DNA of 64,000 nucleotides from Acinetobacter geminorum (GCF_013009345.1 NZ_JABELE010000009.1:1-64000), one strand, 5' to 3'. Positions 1-9,413 are shown, numbered from the stretch's first letter. A program made the numbers and translations. Notes: a model not told the origin generated them from the sequence alone.

Positions 1-36
1 TGCTGGCATATACAATTTAGATTGGGTGAAAGATAA
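1..36 (+). CDS. Possible 3' end of a gene cut by the window edge
   Basis: The first frame is open from base 1 and ends at a TAA at 34-36, reading CWHIQFRLGER. This could be the C-terminus of a protein whose body lies outside the window. Eleven residues are too few to name a family. The terminator-like hairpin at 290-321 on the same strand fits a transcript ending here, but it is about 250 bases away. Chance open reading is a real alternative. Confidence 0.25.
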   Translation, partial: CWHIQFRLGER

Positions 37-289
37 ACAATTAAATTGATTGAAAAATGATTTATGAAGGAAGTCTAATGTAATGATGAAAAGTAGTAAA
101 TTAAAAAATTAATAAATTTGATTTATCAAATTTTATTCACAATATATAAATAAAGGTATCCTAAACAGAGTTTAAATAAATACAATAAGCACTATTAAGT
201 TTACAAAAGTAATATAAAATAATAGCTTATATTATCGTAAAATTCTTTTGTCAAAAAGGATATATATTTCCTTTTTGTGCATTTTATAG
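37..289. other. AT-rich spacer with one long hairpin
   Basis: No coding sequence is visible. The stretch is very AT-rich. Bases 252-260 (CAAAAAGGA) are perfectly complementary to 269-277 (TCCTTTTTG) around an 8-base AT loop, just upstream of the terminator at 290-321. The hairpin may be part of a double terminator. Confidence 0.5.
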
Positions 290-321
290 CCTACATTTTC
301 CCCAAGATGTAGGTTTTTTTT
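290..321 (+). terminator. Intrinsic terminator, plus strand
   Basis: A perfect 7-bp stem CCTACAT (290-296) / ATGTAGG (307-313) with a 10-base loop is followed directly by eight T (314-321). The orientation fits transcription entering from the left edge. Confidence 0.75.
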
Positions 322-365
322 ATTCATAATTTTTAGTTTTTATAAACTAAATCTATATAAAATAA

Positions 366-386
366 AAAAAGCCAAAAAGGCTTTTT
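366..386. terminator. Bidirectional terminator overlapping a small gene's stop
   Basis: An 8-bp stem AAAAAGCC / GGCTTTTT (366-373, 379-386) has a five-A loop. The A and T tracts make it work on either strand. It overlaps the stop codon of the minus-strand gene at 385-600. Confidence 0.7.
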
Positions 387-600
387 ATACGATTTCTGGT
401 TTTTTCAACTGTTGTTGAATGTACAAGTTCATATAGTATTGTTCGATATAATCATCGGCGTAGTTGTTTGCTAAGGTTTTTGTTGCCACTTGCTCATGTT
501 TTAAATAGCAGTTTGATTCAAGCTCTTTCTCGAGTACCCACCAGCTACGGTTAATACGACGTACCTGAAATTTGTCACTTTTGTATTTTCTTTTAGCCAT
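385..600 (-). CDS. Small conserved-looking hypothetical protein (71 aa)
   Basis: A basic 71-residue protein with N-terminus MAKRKYKSDKFQVRRINRSW, no signal peptide and no membrane segment. The acidic/aromatic middle (YADDYIEQYY) and basic N-terminus give a charged soluble protein. I do not recognise a family. A terminator overlaps its 3' end and a spacer with no other gene precedes it, so it is probably transcribed alone. It reads as a real gene because codon use is normal and the ORF fills the space exactly to its terminator, but no function can be proposed. Confidence 0.6.
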   Translation of the reverse strand: MAKRKYKSDKFQVRRINRSWWVLEKELESNCYLKHEQVATKTLANNYADDYIEQYYMNLYIQQQLKKPEIV

Positions 601-733
601 TTTCCGAAATTTGCTATTCAGTTATTGAAAGAGAATTTCTACTGGACTTAAGAGCTCAAGTCAACAGATAGAAGGTTAATTGATTATTTTATGTGGGATG
701 CTATTTCTCTCAATATCAAAGTAGAGACATTAA

Positions 734-768
734 AATAGTTAAGCTCTCGTAATGAGAGCTTAACTATT
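734..768 (-). terminator. Terminator of the MarR-type gene
   Basis: A perfect 15-bp inverted repeat (734-748 and 754-768; core AGTTAAGCTCTC) has a five-base loop. On the minus strand it is followed by TTTTA, and it lies 26 bases past the stop of the gene at 795-1259. Confidence 0.75.
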
Positions 769-794
769 GCTTATAAATAGATTCTTATTTCATC

Positions 795-1259
795 TTAGCG
801 AGAAAGGTTCTTTAAAAGTAATTTTAAACTTTCCATCATTTTTTCTAACTGCAAAGGAGTAATACCTTCAAAAGACTGTTCAAGTACTACACTGGTTAGG
901 TCATTGATCTTATTGATCATTTCAGTGCCTTTTTCTGTAAGTACTACACGAGTAATACGACCATCAGTCTGGCAAGAGTAGGTCTTAACCAATCCTTCAT
1001 CTTTCAAACGATAAACAATTTTTGTGGTGGTCGACATTTTTGAAATAATCATATCTGAAAGTTCAGAAACACTCGCATGAGGCTTGCTGCTTAAGGCCAA
1101 CATAATGCGTCGACGTGAGTTATCTAAACCATATTTTTTTAAAGCATTATCAATATTTTGTACATACTGAGCATGTACTTGAGTAATCCAATAATATGGA
1201 AAATCTTCAAGAGTGAAAGATTCTGTTGTAGGTAAAAAACGCGCATACTTCTTTGTCAT
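795..1259 (-). CDS. MarR-family transcriptional regulator
   Basis: A 154-residue protein with the MarR layout: N-terminal dimerisation helix (about 20-45), winged helix-turn-helix (about 60-110, containing SVSELSDMIISKMSTTTKIV and the wing residues around CQTDGRITRVVLTEKG), and a C-terminal dimerisation helix. The start at 1259 follows GGGGAAAAGTCA. MarR proteins are dimeric DNA-binding repressors or activators, often released by small phenolic ligands. No target gene sits next to it: upstream is a roughly 750-bp spacer and downstream a small hypothetical. Its regulon cannot be read from context. Confidence 0.9.
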   Translation of the reverse strand: MTKKYARFLPTTESFTLEDFPYYWITQVHAQYVQNIDNALKKYGLDNSRRRIMLALSSKPHASVSELSDMIISKMSTTTKIVYRLKDEGLVKTYSCQTDGRITRVVLTEKGTEMINKINDLTSVVLEQSFEGITPLQLEKMMESLKLLLKNLSR

Positions 1260-2007
1260 TGACTTTTCCCCATACCTTGGTGGATCGCATTTCTGGTGAA
1301 CTATCTTTAATAGTTGAAAAATATAGTTTCATCAAGCAAGTTATATCAGGACTTTACTTGTTGAGCAAAAGTTATATAGCTTCACTTAACAATGACATGG
1401 TTTAACTGTCCTTATCTTTATGAATACCACTTTACTTTGCATAGACTGCAAATATTCTTCCTCTATAATCAAAGATTATTAAAGGTTCATACTGCTTATC
1501 AGGGCCTGACCTAAAACTCTTTGAACAGATATATGAGATTACATCTAAACTTGCTTGCTCGTTAATTGAACGATGTTGCTTGCAAAGGCATCGTAGAAAA
1601 AAAATTATGATTTGACCGTGGCATTGAACGAGAAAGTTTTTGTCTCTAAAGTCATAACTATGAAAAATTAATATATTTAAATAATAAATATTTATGTATA
1701 TCAATGGTTTGTATTGTTTTGATATTGGTAAAATTTACCATACATTTAACATGAAACATCTATTATTTAGTAAAATAAAATCAGCCTTATGTTTCAAGTA
1801 TTTGATTTTTATTAATAAATTTCAACAGTAATTTGAGATAATGAGCTATTGAAATAGAGCTATTTTTATCTATAAATTATAATTTTAATAATATTTATGT
1901 TAGTAAATGTTCAATAGTTAATCTAAAGAAATGTATTTTAATTGTTATTTTTTGTTTCATTTATTATAGTGCGCGTTCCAATAAATATTGATAACTCTTT
2001 GAGCTTA
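1260..2007. other. Long AT-rich spacer, possible decayed DNA
   Basis: About 750 bases contain no convincing gene. A 90-codon minus-strand frame at 1432-1704 has a protein-like C-terminal half (LDVISYICSKSF, then YEPLIIFDYRGRIFAVY) but an N-terminus of Ile/Tyr/Phe-rich AT noise and no clear ribosome binding site. It may be the remnant of a gene. The stretch nearest the lipoprotein (1700-2000) is almost pure A/T and presumably holds its promoter. Confidence 0.45.
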
Positions 2008-2514
2008 ATGATGAAAAAATTACTAATTAGTTCGTTGATTGCATTAACTGTGGGAATTAATGGTTGCGCAACTATAGTTTCTGGTTCTTCTCAAACACTT
2101 ACTTTCACTAGTGTTCCAGAGTCTGCGACCATTGAGATTAAAAATCGTAAAGGAATAAAAATCCATACTGGACAAACTCCAGCAACCGTAAGTTTGAAAA
2201 AGGGAGCAGGCTATTTTAAACCAGAAAGTTATCAGGTCACTTTTAGTAAAGCAGGTTATCAAAGTAAGACTGTAGAAGTTACGGGTACATTAAGTGGATG
2301 GTATTTTGGTAATATTCTTTTTGGTGGGCTAATTGGCATTTTAATTGTAGATCCTGCAACAGGTGCCATGTTTAGATTAGCTCCAAAAGATGTAAGCGCA
2401 GTTTTAGAATCGCAAAATTTATCTACTAAGTCGCAAAAAGAACCATCTTTAACTGTAATGTTGGCAGAAGAAGTGCCTGCACACATTATGGCAAGAGCTG
2501 TTCAAATCAAATGA
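2008..2514 (+). CDS. PEGA-like outer-membrane lipoprotein
   Basis: A predicted lipoprotein of 168 residues from the ATG at 2008. The signal peptide MMKKLLISSLIALTVGING ends at a lipobox Cys (C20). The region after it (ATIVSGSSQTLTFTSVPESA to about residue 90) resembles a PEGA-type beta domain: a short surface-layer fold with a PESATIEI strand and a KAGYQSKTVEV strand. A glycine-rich hydrophobic stretch (GNILFGGLIGILIVDPATGA) follows. I chose 2008 over the upstream start at 1942 because the extra 22 residues would precede a perfect lipoprotein signal. It stands alone, with a bidirectional terminator after it. Role unknown. Confidence 0.8.
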   Translation: MMKKLLISSLIALTVGINGCATIVSGSSQTLTFTSVPESATIEIKNRKGIKIHTGQTPATVSLKKGAGYFKPESYQVTFSKAGYQSKTVEVTGTLSGWYFGNILFGGLIGILIVDPATGAMFRLAPKDVSAVLESQNLSTKSQKEPSLTVMLAEEVPAHIMARAVQIK

Positions 2515-2540
2515 TATAAGTTCTATAAAATGAATGACTA

Positions 2541-2574
2541 TTAAAAAGGGAGAATTTATTTTCTCCCTTTTTAA
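2541..2574. terminator. Bidirectional terminator between lipoprotein and fruA
   Basis: A perfect 14-bp stem (2541-2554 and 2561-2574, core AAAAAGGGAGAA) with a six-base loop. It separates two convergent genes and carries A/T tracts on both sides. Confidence 0.85.
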
Positions 2575-4293
2575 TTATGAAATAGTTGCTGTTTTATCTT
2601 CTATTTTTTTCTTAACAATAGCATAGCTTATGCCTGTAACCACACTCCCAGCAGCGATTGCAGCAAGGTATAGCCAAGCATGATTAATTGCATTTGGAAT
2701 TAAAAGAACAAATACACCGCCGTGAGGAGTAACTAACTCGCAATGGAATAATGCAACAAGTGCGCCAGTCACAGCTCCACCTAAAATACATGTTGGGATT
2801 ACACGCATAGGGTCTTTAGCTGCAAAGGGAATAGCACCTTCAGAAATAAAACATAAACCTAATACAAAAGCTGCTTTACCTGCATCTTTTTCTCCTGTAC
2901 TAAATTTATTTTTAGCAATGAAAGTCGCAATAGCCATACCAAGAGCAGGGACCATACCACCGGCCATCGTGGCTGCCATAGGCATATAAGTATTTGTAGT
3001 CAGTAACCCCACAGTAAAAGCGTAAGCTGCTTTATTGATTGGACCACCCAAATCAATACACATCATGCTTGCTAATATAATTCCCATTAACACGGCATTT
3101 GTTGTACCCATGTTGTTTAAGAAATCTTTCATTAGCTCAAAAATATGCGCTACGGGCTGTCCAACCACATAAAACATGATAAGGCCAACAAATAATGTAC
3201 CTAATAACGGAATAATTAAAATGGGCTTAAGTGCTTCTAAACTTGTAGGAAGTTTGAGTTTTTTTGCAATAAAAAGTGCGATATAGCCTGCAAGAAAACC
3301 AGAGACAATACCTCCTAGAAAACCTGCTTGTAGCTGAGAAGCGAGTAAGCCTCCAATTAAACCAGGTGCGAGACCAGGACGGTCAGCAATTGAGTAGGCA
3401 ATATAACCAGATAACATTGGAACCATAAGCATAAATGCTGCGGCCCCGATTTGTTTTAATATGGCTGGTAAGCTGCCTGCTTGCTCAGCTGCATTGAGAC
3501 CAAAGCATAAAGAGAGGGCAATTAAAAGACCTCCTGCCACCACCATTGGTAACATATAAGAGACACCTGTTAAGAGATGTTTATATACGCCAACTTTTTC
3601 GGCTTTATCTTTATTTTCTGTAGATGTTTGTTGCTTACCTTGTTCTAAAACTTGCGCATTACTGATTGCCTCGGCGAAAGCTTTATCTGTTTGCTTTAGA
3701 GCAAAACCTGTACTACATCTATAAACACGTTTACCTACAAAACGGTCTGTATTAACTTCAATGTCAGTCGCAAGAATAACGATGTCTGCATCAGCAATAG
3801 CTTGAGGTGATAAGATATTTTTTGCGCCAACGGAACCTTGAGTTTCTACTTCAATATCATAACCGTGTTTTTCTGCACCTTGCTGTAAAGCTTCGGCGGC
3901 CATAAAAGTATGCGCAACGCCCGTAGGACATGCAGTGATCGCAACAAATTTTTTAGCTGTAGATGCTGATAAGCTATTATCATTTTGCCAGTCTTGAGCA
4001 GACTTAAAATGATCTAAAGCAGTTTGAAGAGCTGACTGAGCATCACTTTTGATCTCTTCAATATTAATAAAAGATAAAGGGTGCGTACCAAAAATATTAA
4101 GATTTTTCGGGCGTTGTCCAACAACGATAATTTGGTCAAAGCTTTCATTCACTTCGAATTCATCAAGTGAAATAATGCTATTTTGATAACCCTGTTGGGA
4201 CGCGACTTGTGCAAGCTTACGAGCTAAAATCAAAGCATTGACTTGCTGTTGCGGACTATTAATAACAAATAATAAACGTTTAGCAGTTGGCAT
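2575..4293 (-). CDS. fruA: Fructose-specific PTS permease, EIIB-EIIC
   Basis: Inner-membrane component that imports fructose and phosphorylates it to fructose 1-phosphate. Domain order is a degenerate EIIB-like domain without an active Cys (about 1-95), a true EIIB domain (about 110-205) with phosphocysteine motif ITACPTGVAHTF, and a hydrophobic EIIC channel (about 230-565) with many membrane helices. The ATG at 4293 is preferred; an in-frame GTG at 4302 would add three residues. The start lies inside the end of fruK, so translation is probably coupled. Last gene of fruB-fruK-fruA; it ends at a strong bidirectional terminator. Confidence 0.95.
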   Translation of the reverse strand: MPTAKRLLFVINSPQQQVNALILARKLAQVASQQGYQNSIISLDEFEVNESFDQIIVVGQRPKNLNIFGTHPLSFINIEEIKSDAQSALQTALDHFKSAQDWQNDNSLSASTAKKFVAITACPTGVAHTFMAAEALQQGAEKHGYDIEVETQGSVGAKNILSPQAIADADIVILATDIEVNTDRFVGKRVYRCSTGFALKQTDKAFAEAISNAQVLEQGKQQTSTENKDKAEKVGVYKHLLTGVSYMLPMVVAGGLLIALSLCFGLNAAEQAGSLPAILKQIGAAAFMLMVPMLSGYIAYSIADRPGLAPGLIGGLLASQLQAGFLGGIVSGFLAGYIALFIAKKLKLPTSLEALKPILIIPLLGTLFVGLIMFYVVGQPVAHIFELMKDFLNNMGTTNAVLMGIILASMMCIDLGGPINKAAYAFTVGLLTTNTYMPMAATMAGGMVPALGMAIATFIAKNKFSTGEKDAGKAAFVLGLCFISEGAIPFAAKDPMRVIPTCILGGAVTGALVALFHCELVTPHGGVFVLLIPNAINHAWLYLAAIAAGSVVTGISYAIVKKKIEDKTATIS

Positions 4294-5227
4294 CAGATTC
4301 ACTCAATGAATTGATTGTTGTTTGGGCTTTTAATTGGTTTAGCTTTTCAGTATTAGGAATACGAAAGCCTACTTGTGTTACAGCGTGACTTGCAATTGCT
4401 GTAGCAGTTTTTAATGTTTCTTCAGCAGAGAAGCCACTCAATAAGCCATGAATCATACCTGCTAAAAGAGAGTCACCCGCACCAACTGTACTTTTAACTA
4501 TTACTTTAGGTGCTGTGGCATGAAGTGGGTGAGTGTCATGTAACCAGTTTACACCGTCTTCACCCATCGAAATAACGACATGTTCAATTTTGGCTAGGTT
4601 TTCAAAAAGCATTTTTTGTTCAGCATAGGTTGTAGCAGGAAGCTGATAACTTTCTACTAACTCATCTGTATTTGGTTTAATCATCCATGGCTGACATTCA
4701 ATGGCAGCAACCAACGCTTTACCACTTGTATCTAGTGCAACTTTTTTCCCTTGCGCTTGAATAAGTTTAATAAGTTGTTTTAACTCATCAACACTAAATC
4801 CCTGCGGAAGGCTTCCAGCAATAGCAACCACATCTACCAGAGGCAAAATCATTTCAATTTTTTGGAAGAGGTGCTTCTTATCTAGTTCAGATACGAAAAA
4901 ACCTTTTCCATTTAAATCCGTCATACGTCCTGAATGTTCAGCAATTTTTATATTTTGGCGAGTTTCACCTTCAATATAAATAAATTCAGATTGAAATTGA
5001 GCTTCTTTAAAATGGTCATCGAAAATCTGTCTATTTATTGCTCCTAGAAAACCAGAAACAACAACTTCATGCCCCAAATCTTTTAAAACTTGTGCAATAT
5101 TTAAACCTTTGCCTGCCGCATGTATTTCTACAGATTCTTGGCGGTTTACTTCACCTATCTGTAACTCATTGAGTTGTATAGTCACATCAATTGCAGGATT
5201 TAAAGTAATTGTTAAAACTTTAGCCAT
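4280..5227 (-). CDS. fruK: 1-phosphofructokinase
   Basis: Converts the fructose 1-phosphate made by FruA to fructose 1,6-bisphosphate using ATP. It is a PfkB-family kinase of 315 residues: N-terminal substrate motif TLNPAIDVT, central phosphate-binding AAGKGLNIAQVL, and C-terminal ATP/anion-hole motif STVGAGDSLLAG with the catalytic Asp. The ATG at 5227 is preferred over 5233 because the TAGGA ribosome binding site is six bases upstream of it. It lies 15 bases after fruB and its end overlaps the start of fruA. Confidence 0.95.
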   Translation of the reverse strand: MAKVLTITLNPAIDVTIQLNELQIGEVNRQESVEIHAAGKGLNIAQVLKDLGHEVVVSGFLGAINRQIFDDHFKEAQFQSEFIYIEGETRQNIKIAEHSGRMTDLNGKGFFVSELDKKHLFQKIEMILPLVDVVAIAGSLPQGFSVDELKQLIKLIQAQGKKVALDTSGKALVAAIECQPWMIKPNTDELVESYQLPATTYAEQKMLFENLAKIEHVVISMGEDGVNWLHDTHPLHATAPKVIVKSTVGAGDSLLAGMIHGLLSGFSAEETLKTATAIASHAVTQVGFRIPNTEKLNQLKAQTTINSLSESDANC

Positions 5228-5242
5228 TACCATTCCTAATCT

Positions 5243-8095
5243 TTACATTTCTTGTTCGGATAACTGACGTACAGCAGTAGCGCTATCACATTCAAGTGCA
5301 CGCTTTGCAAGCACTTGAGCTTGGCTATAGTTAAGTGTACGAATTTGGGCTTTAACCAAAGGAATACTATTCGGTGACATACTAAGCTCATCCACCCCTA
5401 AGCCCATTAGAATGGGCACAGCTTTTGGATCGGCTGCGAGTTCACCACATATACCAACCCATTTGCCATACTTATGTGCAGCTTTTACAGTTTGATCAAT
5501 CAATTGCAAAATACTTGGGTGTAGCCCATCTGCTTCTGCCGATAGAATAGGGTGTCCACGGTCAATGGCTAATGTATATTGAGTTAAGTCATTTGTTCCG
5601 ATACTGAAAAAGTCCACTTCTTGTGCGAGGATAGGTGCAAGTAAAGCAGCAGAAGGAACTTCAATCATGATCCCAATTTGTAAGTCGGCGCATGGATATG
5701 TCGCTTTAACTTCATCAAGAATAGCTTTTGCAGCACGCCATTCTTCTACACGTCCAATCATTGGAAACATAATTCTTAAAGGGCGGTCATCTGCAGCTTT
5801 AAGCAGAGCAATAAGTTGTTGACGCAACAGCTCTGGCTGTCTTAGCGTTAAACGAATACCTCTCAATCCTAAAAATGGGTTTTCTTCTTCAGCAATTGGA
5901 AGGTAAGGGAGTGGTTTGTCACCACCTACATCTAGCGTACGTACTACGAGGGGACGGCCTGCAAGAGCATCTAAAACGATGCGATAATCTGCTTCTTGGG
6001 TAGCTTCACTCGGAGCACTACTATGAGCCATAAAAACAAGTTCAGTCCTAAGTAGGCCAATTGCTTCGGCACCACATTCTACTGCATGAGGGGTCGCTTG
6101 AACTTTTCCTAAATTGGCAGCAATTTCGATTTGGTGTTGATCCAGTGTAATCGCGGGTTCGTGGCTATGACGTTCAGCTTCTTCACGAATTTTTTTCTGA
6201 AGCTCTCGCTCTTGTTTCGCTTGTTCGATTTGTTGAGCATTAGGATTTAAGATAAAAGCTCCAGTATCTCCATTAATTAAAAGAGAACTTTTTTGCTCAA
6301 TATCTAGTACTTGATCGCCAGCGCCAACAATTGCAGGGATACCTAGAGCACGAGCAACAATAGCACTATGAGCGCTTGCACCACCTACGGCGGTCAAAAT
6401 ACCTGCTACACGATCTTTATTAAGGCGGGCTACATCACTTGGTCCCACGTCATACATGATCAATATATAAGGTTCTTTAGGTTCTTCAATGATGACCTCA
6501 CCGCAGAGTTGAGCCAAAACGCGATCACCAATATCACGTAAGTCTGTAGCACGCTCAGCTAATAATCGATCTGGTAAAGCTGCTTGCTCTTTGGCTGCTG
6601 CTTCAATATGCTCATGCCAAGCAGCAGGAGCAGAAAGATTTAGGTTAATCTTTTGATAAACACCATTAATAAGATCTGGGTCATCAAGCATTTCCAAATG
6701 TGCTTGGAAGATTTGCTTAATTTCAGCCACTTCAGATTTTGCAATAACTTGGTGAATATTGTTTTTAACTGCGTGAAGTGCAATATCAAGTTTTTCTTTT
6801 TCTGCTTTGACACTTAAGCCCATGCGTTCATATTGGTAAACCTTAGGTTTAATTACATGTACAGGGCCAAAAGCTAAACCGCTTGAAGCAGCAATTCCTG
6901 TATTTGTGCTAAGTGGTTTTGAATGGCTTGGGATTTCACTAGATTGCTCTACTTTGATGTCTGAAGATTTTATAGGTTCAACTTCTTCACCTAAGCCTTG
7001 TTGCACTGCCAGAATAACTTTATCTAAAGCTTCAACTGCATCCGTTTCTGGTTCAGCAATGAAACGTAAAGTTTGGCCGCGTTTACAACCTAAAGCCAAG
7101 AGACGTGTCAAACTTTTAGCTGAAACAAAATTGCCTTCATCTACTGCGACTTGGATATCACCTTGAAAACTTTTTGTTAAGTTTACTAAATGAGTTGCTG
7201 GTCGAGCATGTAATCCATGTGCATTAGCGAGTACAACAGAACGGTGGGGCCAATCGGGAATAACATCTGCACCAATGATTTTAGCAATTTCATTTGGTGC
7301 TTGTGTTTGGTCTAATTGTGCAATTTGCTCTGGATTAAACAGAATATCAATCAGTCGATTAAATCTCTGGCTATCTAATTGTTCATTGGCAGCTATACAA
7401 ACTAGCGTATTTAATTTTTGTCCGCCTAGGTCTAAAGCATGGCGGGGCTTTACAATACTGATTGCTGGTTGTTGAACAAACTTACTGCTTGAAATAGACC
7501 AGATTTGATCTTGTAGTTGAATAACTTGATCAGGGTCAAGTGAACTTAGAAAACCGCACTTTACGAAATTGTGTTTTTTTAGAATCTGAGAAGCAGACCA
7601 AAATAAATCTTCAATATCTTGAGATTCAATTTCAGTTTGAATTAAATTCTCATGTAAAGTTAAAGATAATGGTTGAGCTTGTAAGATTTCAATAATTTGT
7701 TCAGGTTGTTTAGCATTTTTTACCTGTTCACTTACATCATGCATTAAAGCTCGAGTTAATATTTGTAGAACTTGTAAATGTTCATCAGATTTTGCTGCAA
7801 TCACGACAGCTAAATAAATTCTGTTTTCACCATCCCATATTATTCCTTCTGGAAAGTGAGCTAAACGGATACCTGTTTCTAAAATAAATTCGCGAGATTG
7901 GGGGGTACCGTGGGGAATAGCAATACCTTGACCTAAATAGGTGGCACTTTGCTGTTCCCGATTGATGAGTCCTGTAATGTAGTTAGGTGTAACTAACCCA
8001 TCTTTTACCAATATATCTACTAGACACTGTAATGCATGCTTTTTATCAACAGCATGTTGATTCATATGAATATGTCGAGGCTCTAGTGCTAGCAT
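5243..8095 (-). CDS. fruB: Multiphosphoryl transfer protein (EIIA-HPr-EI)
   Basis: A soluble 950-residue fusion that carries phosphate from phosphoenolpyruvate to FruA. Domains in order: EIIA-Fru (about 1-145, phosphohistidine H62 in GIAIPHGTP), a linker domain (about 155-275), HPr (about 280-370, active His in AHGLHARPATH) and enzyme I (about 395-945, with GGASAHSAIVARALG carrying the active His and the PEP-binding GTNDLTQYTLAIDRG). The single polypeptide supplies all soluble PTS functions, so the operon is self-sufficient. AAGGA lies five bases before the ATG. First gene of the operon; the upstream region has inverted repeats that look like an operator. Confidence 0.95.
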   Translation of the reverse strand: MLALEPRHIHMNQHAVDKKHALQCLVDILVKDGLVTPNYITGLINREQQSATYLGQGIAIPHGTPQSREFILETGIRLAHFPEGIIWDGENRIYLAVVIAAKSDEHLQVLQILTRALMHDVSEQVKNAKQPEQIIEILQAQPLSLTLHENLIQTEIESQDIEDLFWSASQILKKHNFVKCGFLSSLDPDQVIQLQDQIWSISSSKFVQQPAISIVKPRHALDLGGQKLNTLVCIAANEQLDSQRFNRLIDILFNPEQIAQLDQTQAPNEIAKIIGADVIPDWPHRSVVLANAHGLHARPATHLVNLTKSFQGDIQVAVDEGNFVSAKSLTRLLALGCKRGQTLRFIAEPETDAVEALDKVILAVQQGLGEEVEPIKSSDIKVEQSSEIPSHSKPLSTNTGIAASSGLAFGPVHVIKPKVYQYERMGLSVKAEKEKLDIALHAVKNNIHQVIAKSEVAEIKQIFQAHLEMLDDPDLINGVYQKINLNLSAPAAWHEHIEAAAKEQAALPDRLLAERATDLRDIGDRVLAQLCGEVIIEEPKEPYILIMYDVGPSDVARLNKDRVAGILTAVGGASAHSAIVARALGIPAIVGAGDQVLDIEQKSSLLINGDTGAFILNPNAQQIEQAKQERELQKKIREEAERHSHEPAITLDQHQIEIAANLGKVQATPHAVECGAEAIGLLRTELVFMAHSSAPSEATQEADYRIVLDALAGRPLVVRTLDVGGDKPLPYLPIAEEENPFLGLRGIRLTLRQPELLRQQLIALLKAADDRPLRIMFPMIGRVEEWRAAKAILDEVKATYPCADLQIGIMIEVPSAALLAPILAQEVDFFSIGTNDLTQYTLAIDRGHPILSAEADGLHPSILQLIDQTVKAAHKYGKWVGICGELAADPKAVPILMGLGVDELSMSPNSIPLVKAQIRTLNYSQAQVLAKRALECDSATAVRQLSEQEM

Positions 8096-8119
8096 ACTTA
8101 TCCTTGAACAATTTCTTTG

Positions 8120-8131
8120 GTTTAGCTAAAC
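8120..8131. promoter_or_regulatory. Palindrome upstream of fruB
   Basis: GTTTAGCTAAAC is a perfect 12-bp palindrome, 25 bases before the fruB start. Its form (half-site, central GC, half-site) resembles LacI/Cra-family operators such as those that control fru operons in other bacteria. No regulator gene is adjacent, so the binding protein is a guess. Confidence 0.4.
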
Positions 8132-8140
8132 AGAAAAAAA

Positions 8141-8194
8141 GAAGCTGTTTGTATTAAAAATAGGTTAGTTTAACCGTTTTTAAACAACAGCTTC
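8141..8194. repeat. Nested inverted repeats in the fru leader region
   Basis: GAAGCTGTT (8141-8149) is perfectly complementary to AACAGCTTC (8186-8194). Inside the loop lies a second dyad, GGTTA-GTT-TAACC (8163-8175). In the fruB transcript this could fold into a stem; in DNA the inner dyad could be an operator. Confidence 0.5.
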
Positions 8195-8354
8195 GTATAA
8201 ATAACGATAGCAGAACTTTAAAGCTATATCGACGTATTTACGTAAAAAATGCTTGTTTTTAATACAAAGGAATGGGTGATTAATATATTTTAATTTCTTA
8301 TGATAATTATTAGGTTAATAAAGTAACTTTATAAAAGAAGTGGGTAATAATATT

Positions 8355-8388
8355 AAAAAACCTCTATACCGGATTACGGGTATAGAGG
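8355..8388 (-). terminator. Terminator of the alpha/beta hydrolase gene
   Basis: A 10-bp perfect stem (CCTCTATACC 8361-8370, GGTATAGAGG 8379-8388) is followed on the minus strand by six T (8360-8355). It lies just after the hydrolase stop codon. Confidence 0.85.
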
Positions 8389-8409
8389 CAAAAGTAAAAG
8401 ATGAATAGG

Positions 8410-9270
8410 TTAGTATTGGATTTCCTGTTCTAAAAGTGACCATAAGTTTTGGTGTGATTTTTTAAACATTAGCATGTGCCCAATTGATTTATGCCCAAGT
8501 TTCACGGGATTTAGCTCTAGCATTTTTGTGGGTGCATTAGGATAAAGTTTTAATAAATCTTCAACGTTACGCTTGGTTGCAATTTCATCGTCACTTGCCC
8601 AAATAGAAGTAATAGGGCAGATAATTTCAGTATGAAAATCATGGTGGATTGTTTTACCAATAGCATTTTTCACATAGCCAGGATGGCTGCAAAATTCTCG
8701 CCATTGTTGGGCGACTTTTTTAGGTAAGTTTTCTCCCATTCCAATAAATTGAGTAGCACCATAACCTTTAAAAGCACTAGAAATTGGAAATATGACATTG
8801 AACATTACTGGTGCTAAAAACTTGGTTTTACCTTTAAGACCTTTTACATGGCCAGTGGAACCTGCGACCGCGATAACTTTTGCTACTTTATGAAAATTAG
8901 GCACAATTCCTAATAACTGTCCTCCAGCACTATGGCCAAGAAGAGTAACTTGCTGTGCTTCGGTTTTCCCCAGTAAGGTATCAATTGCACAAGGGATATC
9001 AAAAACTCCCCAATCATTAATACTTGCAGTACTTTGCTTTAACGGCCCATGCAATGAATCTCCAATTCCACGGAAATCAAAGCTTAATACATCATAGCCT
9101 TGATGACTTAACCAGTTAGCAAAAGAATGATAAAAGTTTTTGGTAATACCTGTTGCCGGACAGATCAACACGGGATTTGCTGACTTTGGGGATTGAGCTG
9201 GATAAAAATGTGCTGCAAGTTGATAACCGTCTTTGCAGGTCATCCAAAATGATTCAAAAGTGTTATCCAT
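8410..9270 (-). CDS. Alpha/beta hydrolase
   Basis: A 286-residue soluble hydrolase-fold protein. It has an oxyanion segment ICPATGITKNFY (about 35-46), the strand-helix DVLSFDFRGIGDS, and the nucleophile elbow LLGHSAGGQLLG, with Ser near residue 113 in G-H-S-A-G. An acid residue is plausible in SIWASDDEIATKRN, and a His near the C-terminus in LGHKSIGH. The substrate is unknown; esters of lipids or small acids are typical. It is monocistronic, with its own terminator. Confidence 0.88.
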   Translation of the reverse strand: MDNTFESFWMTCKDGYQLAAHFYPAQSPKSANPVLICPATGITKNFYHSFANWLSHQGYDVLSFDFRGIGDSLHGPLKQSTASINDWGVFDIPCAIDTLLGKTEAQQVTLLGHSAGGQLLGIVPNFHKVAKVIAVAGSTGHVKGLKGKTKFLAPVMFNVIFPISSAFKGYGATQFIGMGENLPKKVAQQWREFCSHPGYVKNAIGKTIHHDFHTEIICPITSIWASDDEIATKRNVEDLLKLYPNAPTKMLELNPVKLGHKSIGHMLMFKKSHQNLWSLLEQEIQY

Positions 9271-9413
9271 AATATTAAGTAAAGATTGGTTTATTGATGA
9301 CTTTAAATTTACATGAGTTCCAAAATGAAACTTGATTAAAATGTGACTGCAAAGTCAATATTTATGTTATATAGCTCATTAAATTTTCAATAAAACGAAT
9401 AATTGGAAAAAAG

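Noticed and set aside
1432..1704. A 90-codon minus-strand frame
   Set aside because: No ribosome binding site, an N-terminus rich in AT-coded Ile/Tyr/Phe, and no recognisable family. Mentioned only as a possible remnant in the spacer entry.
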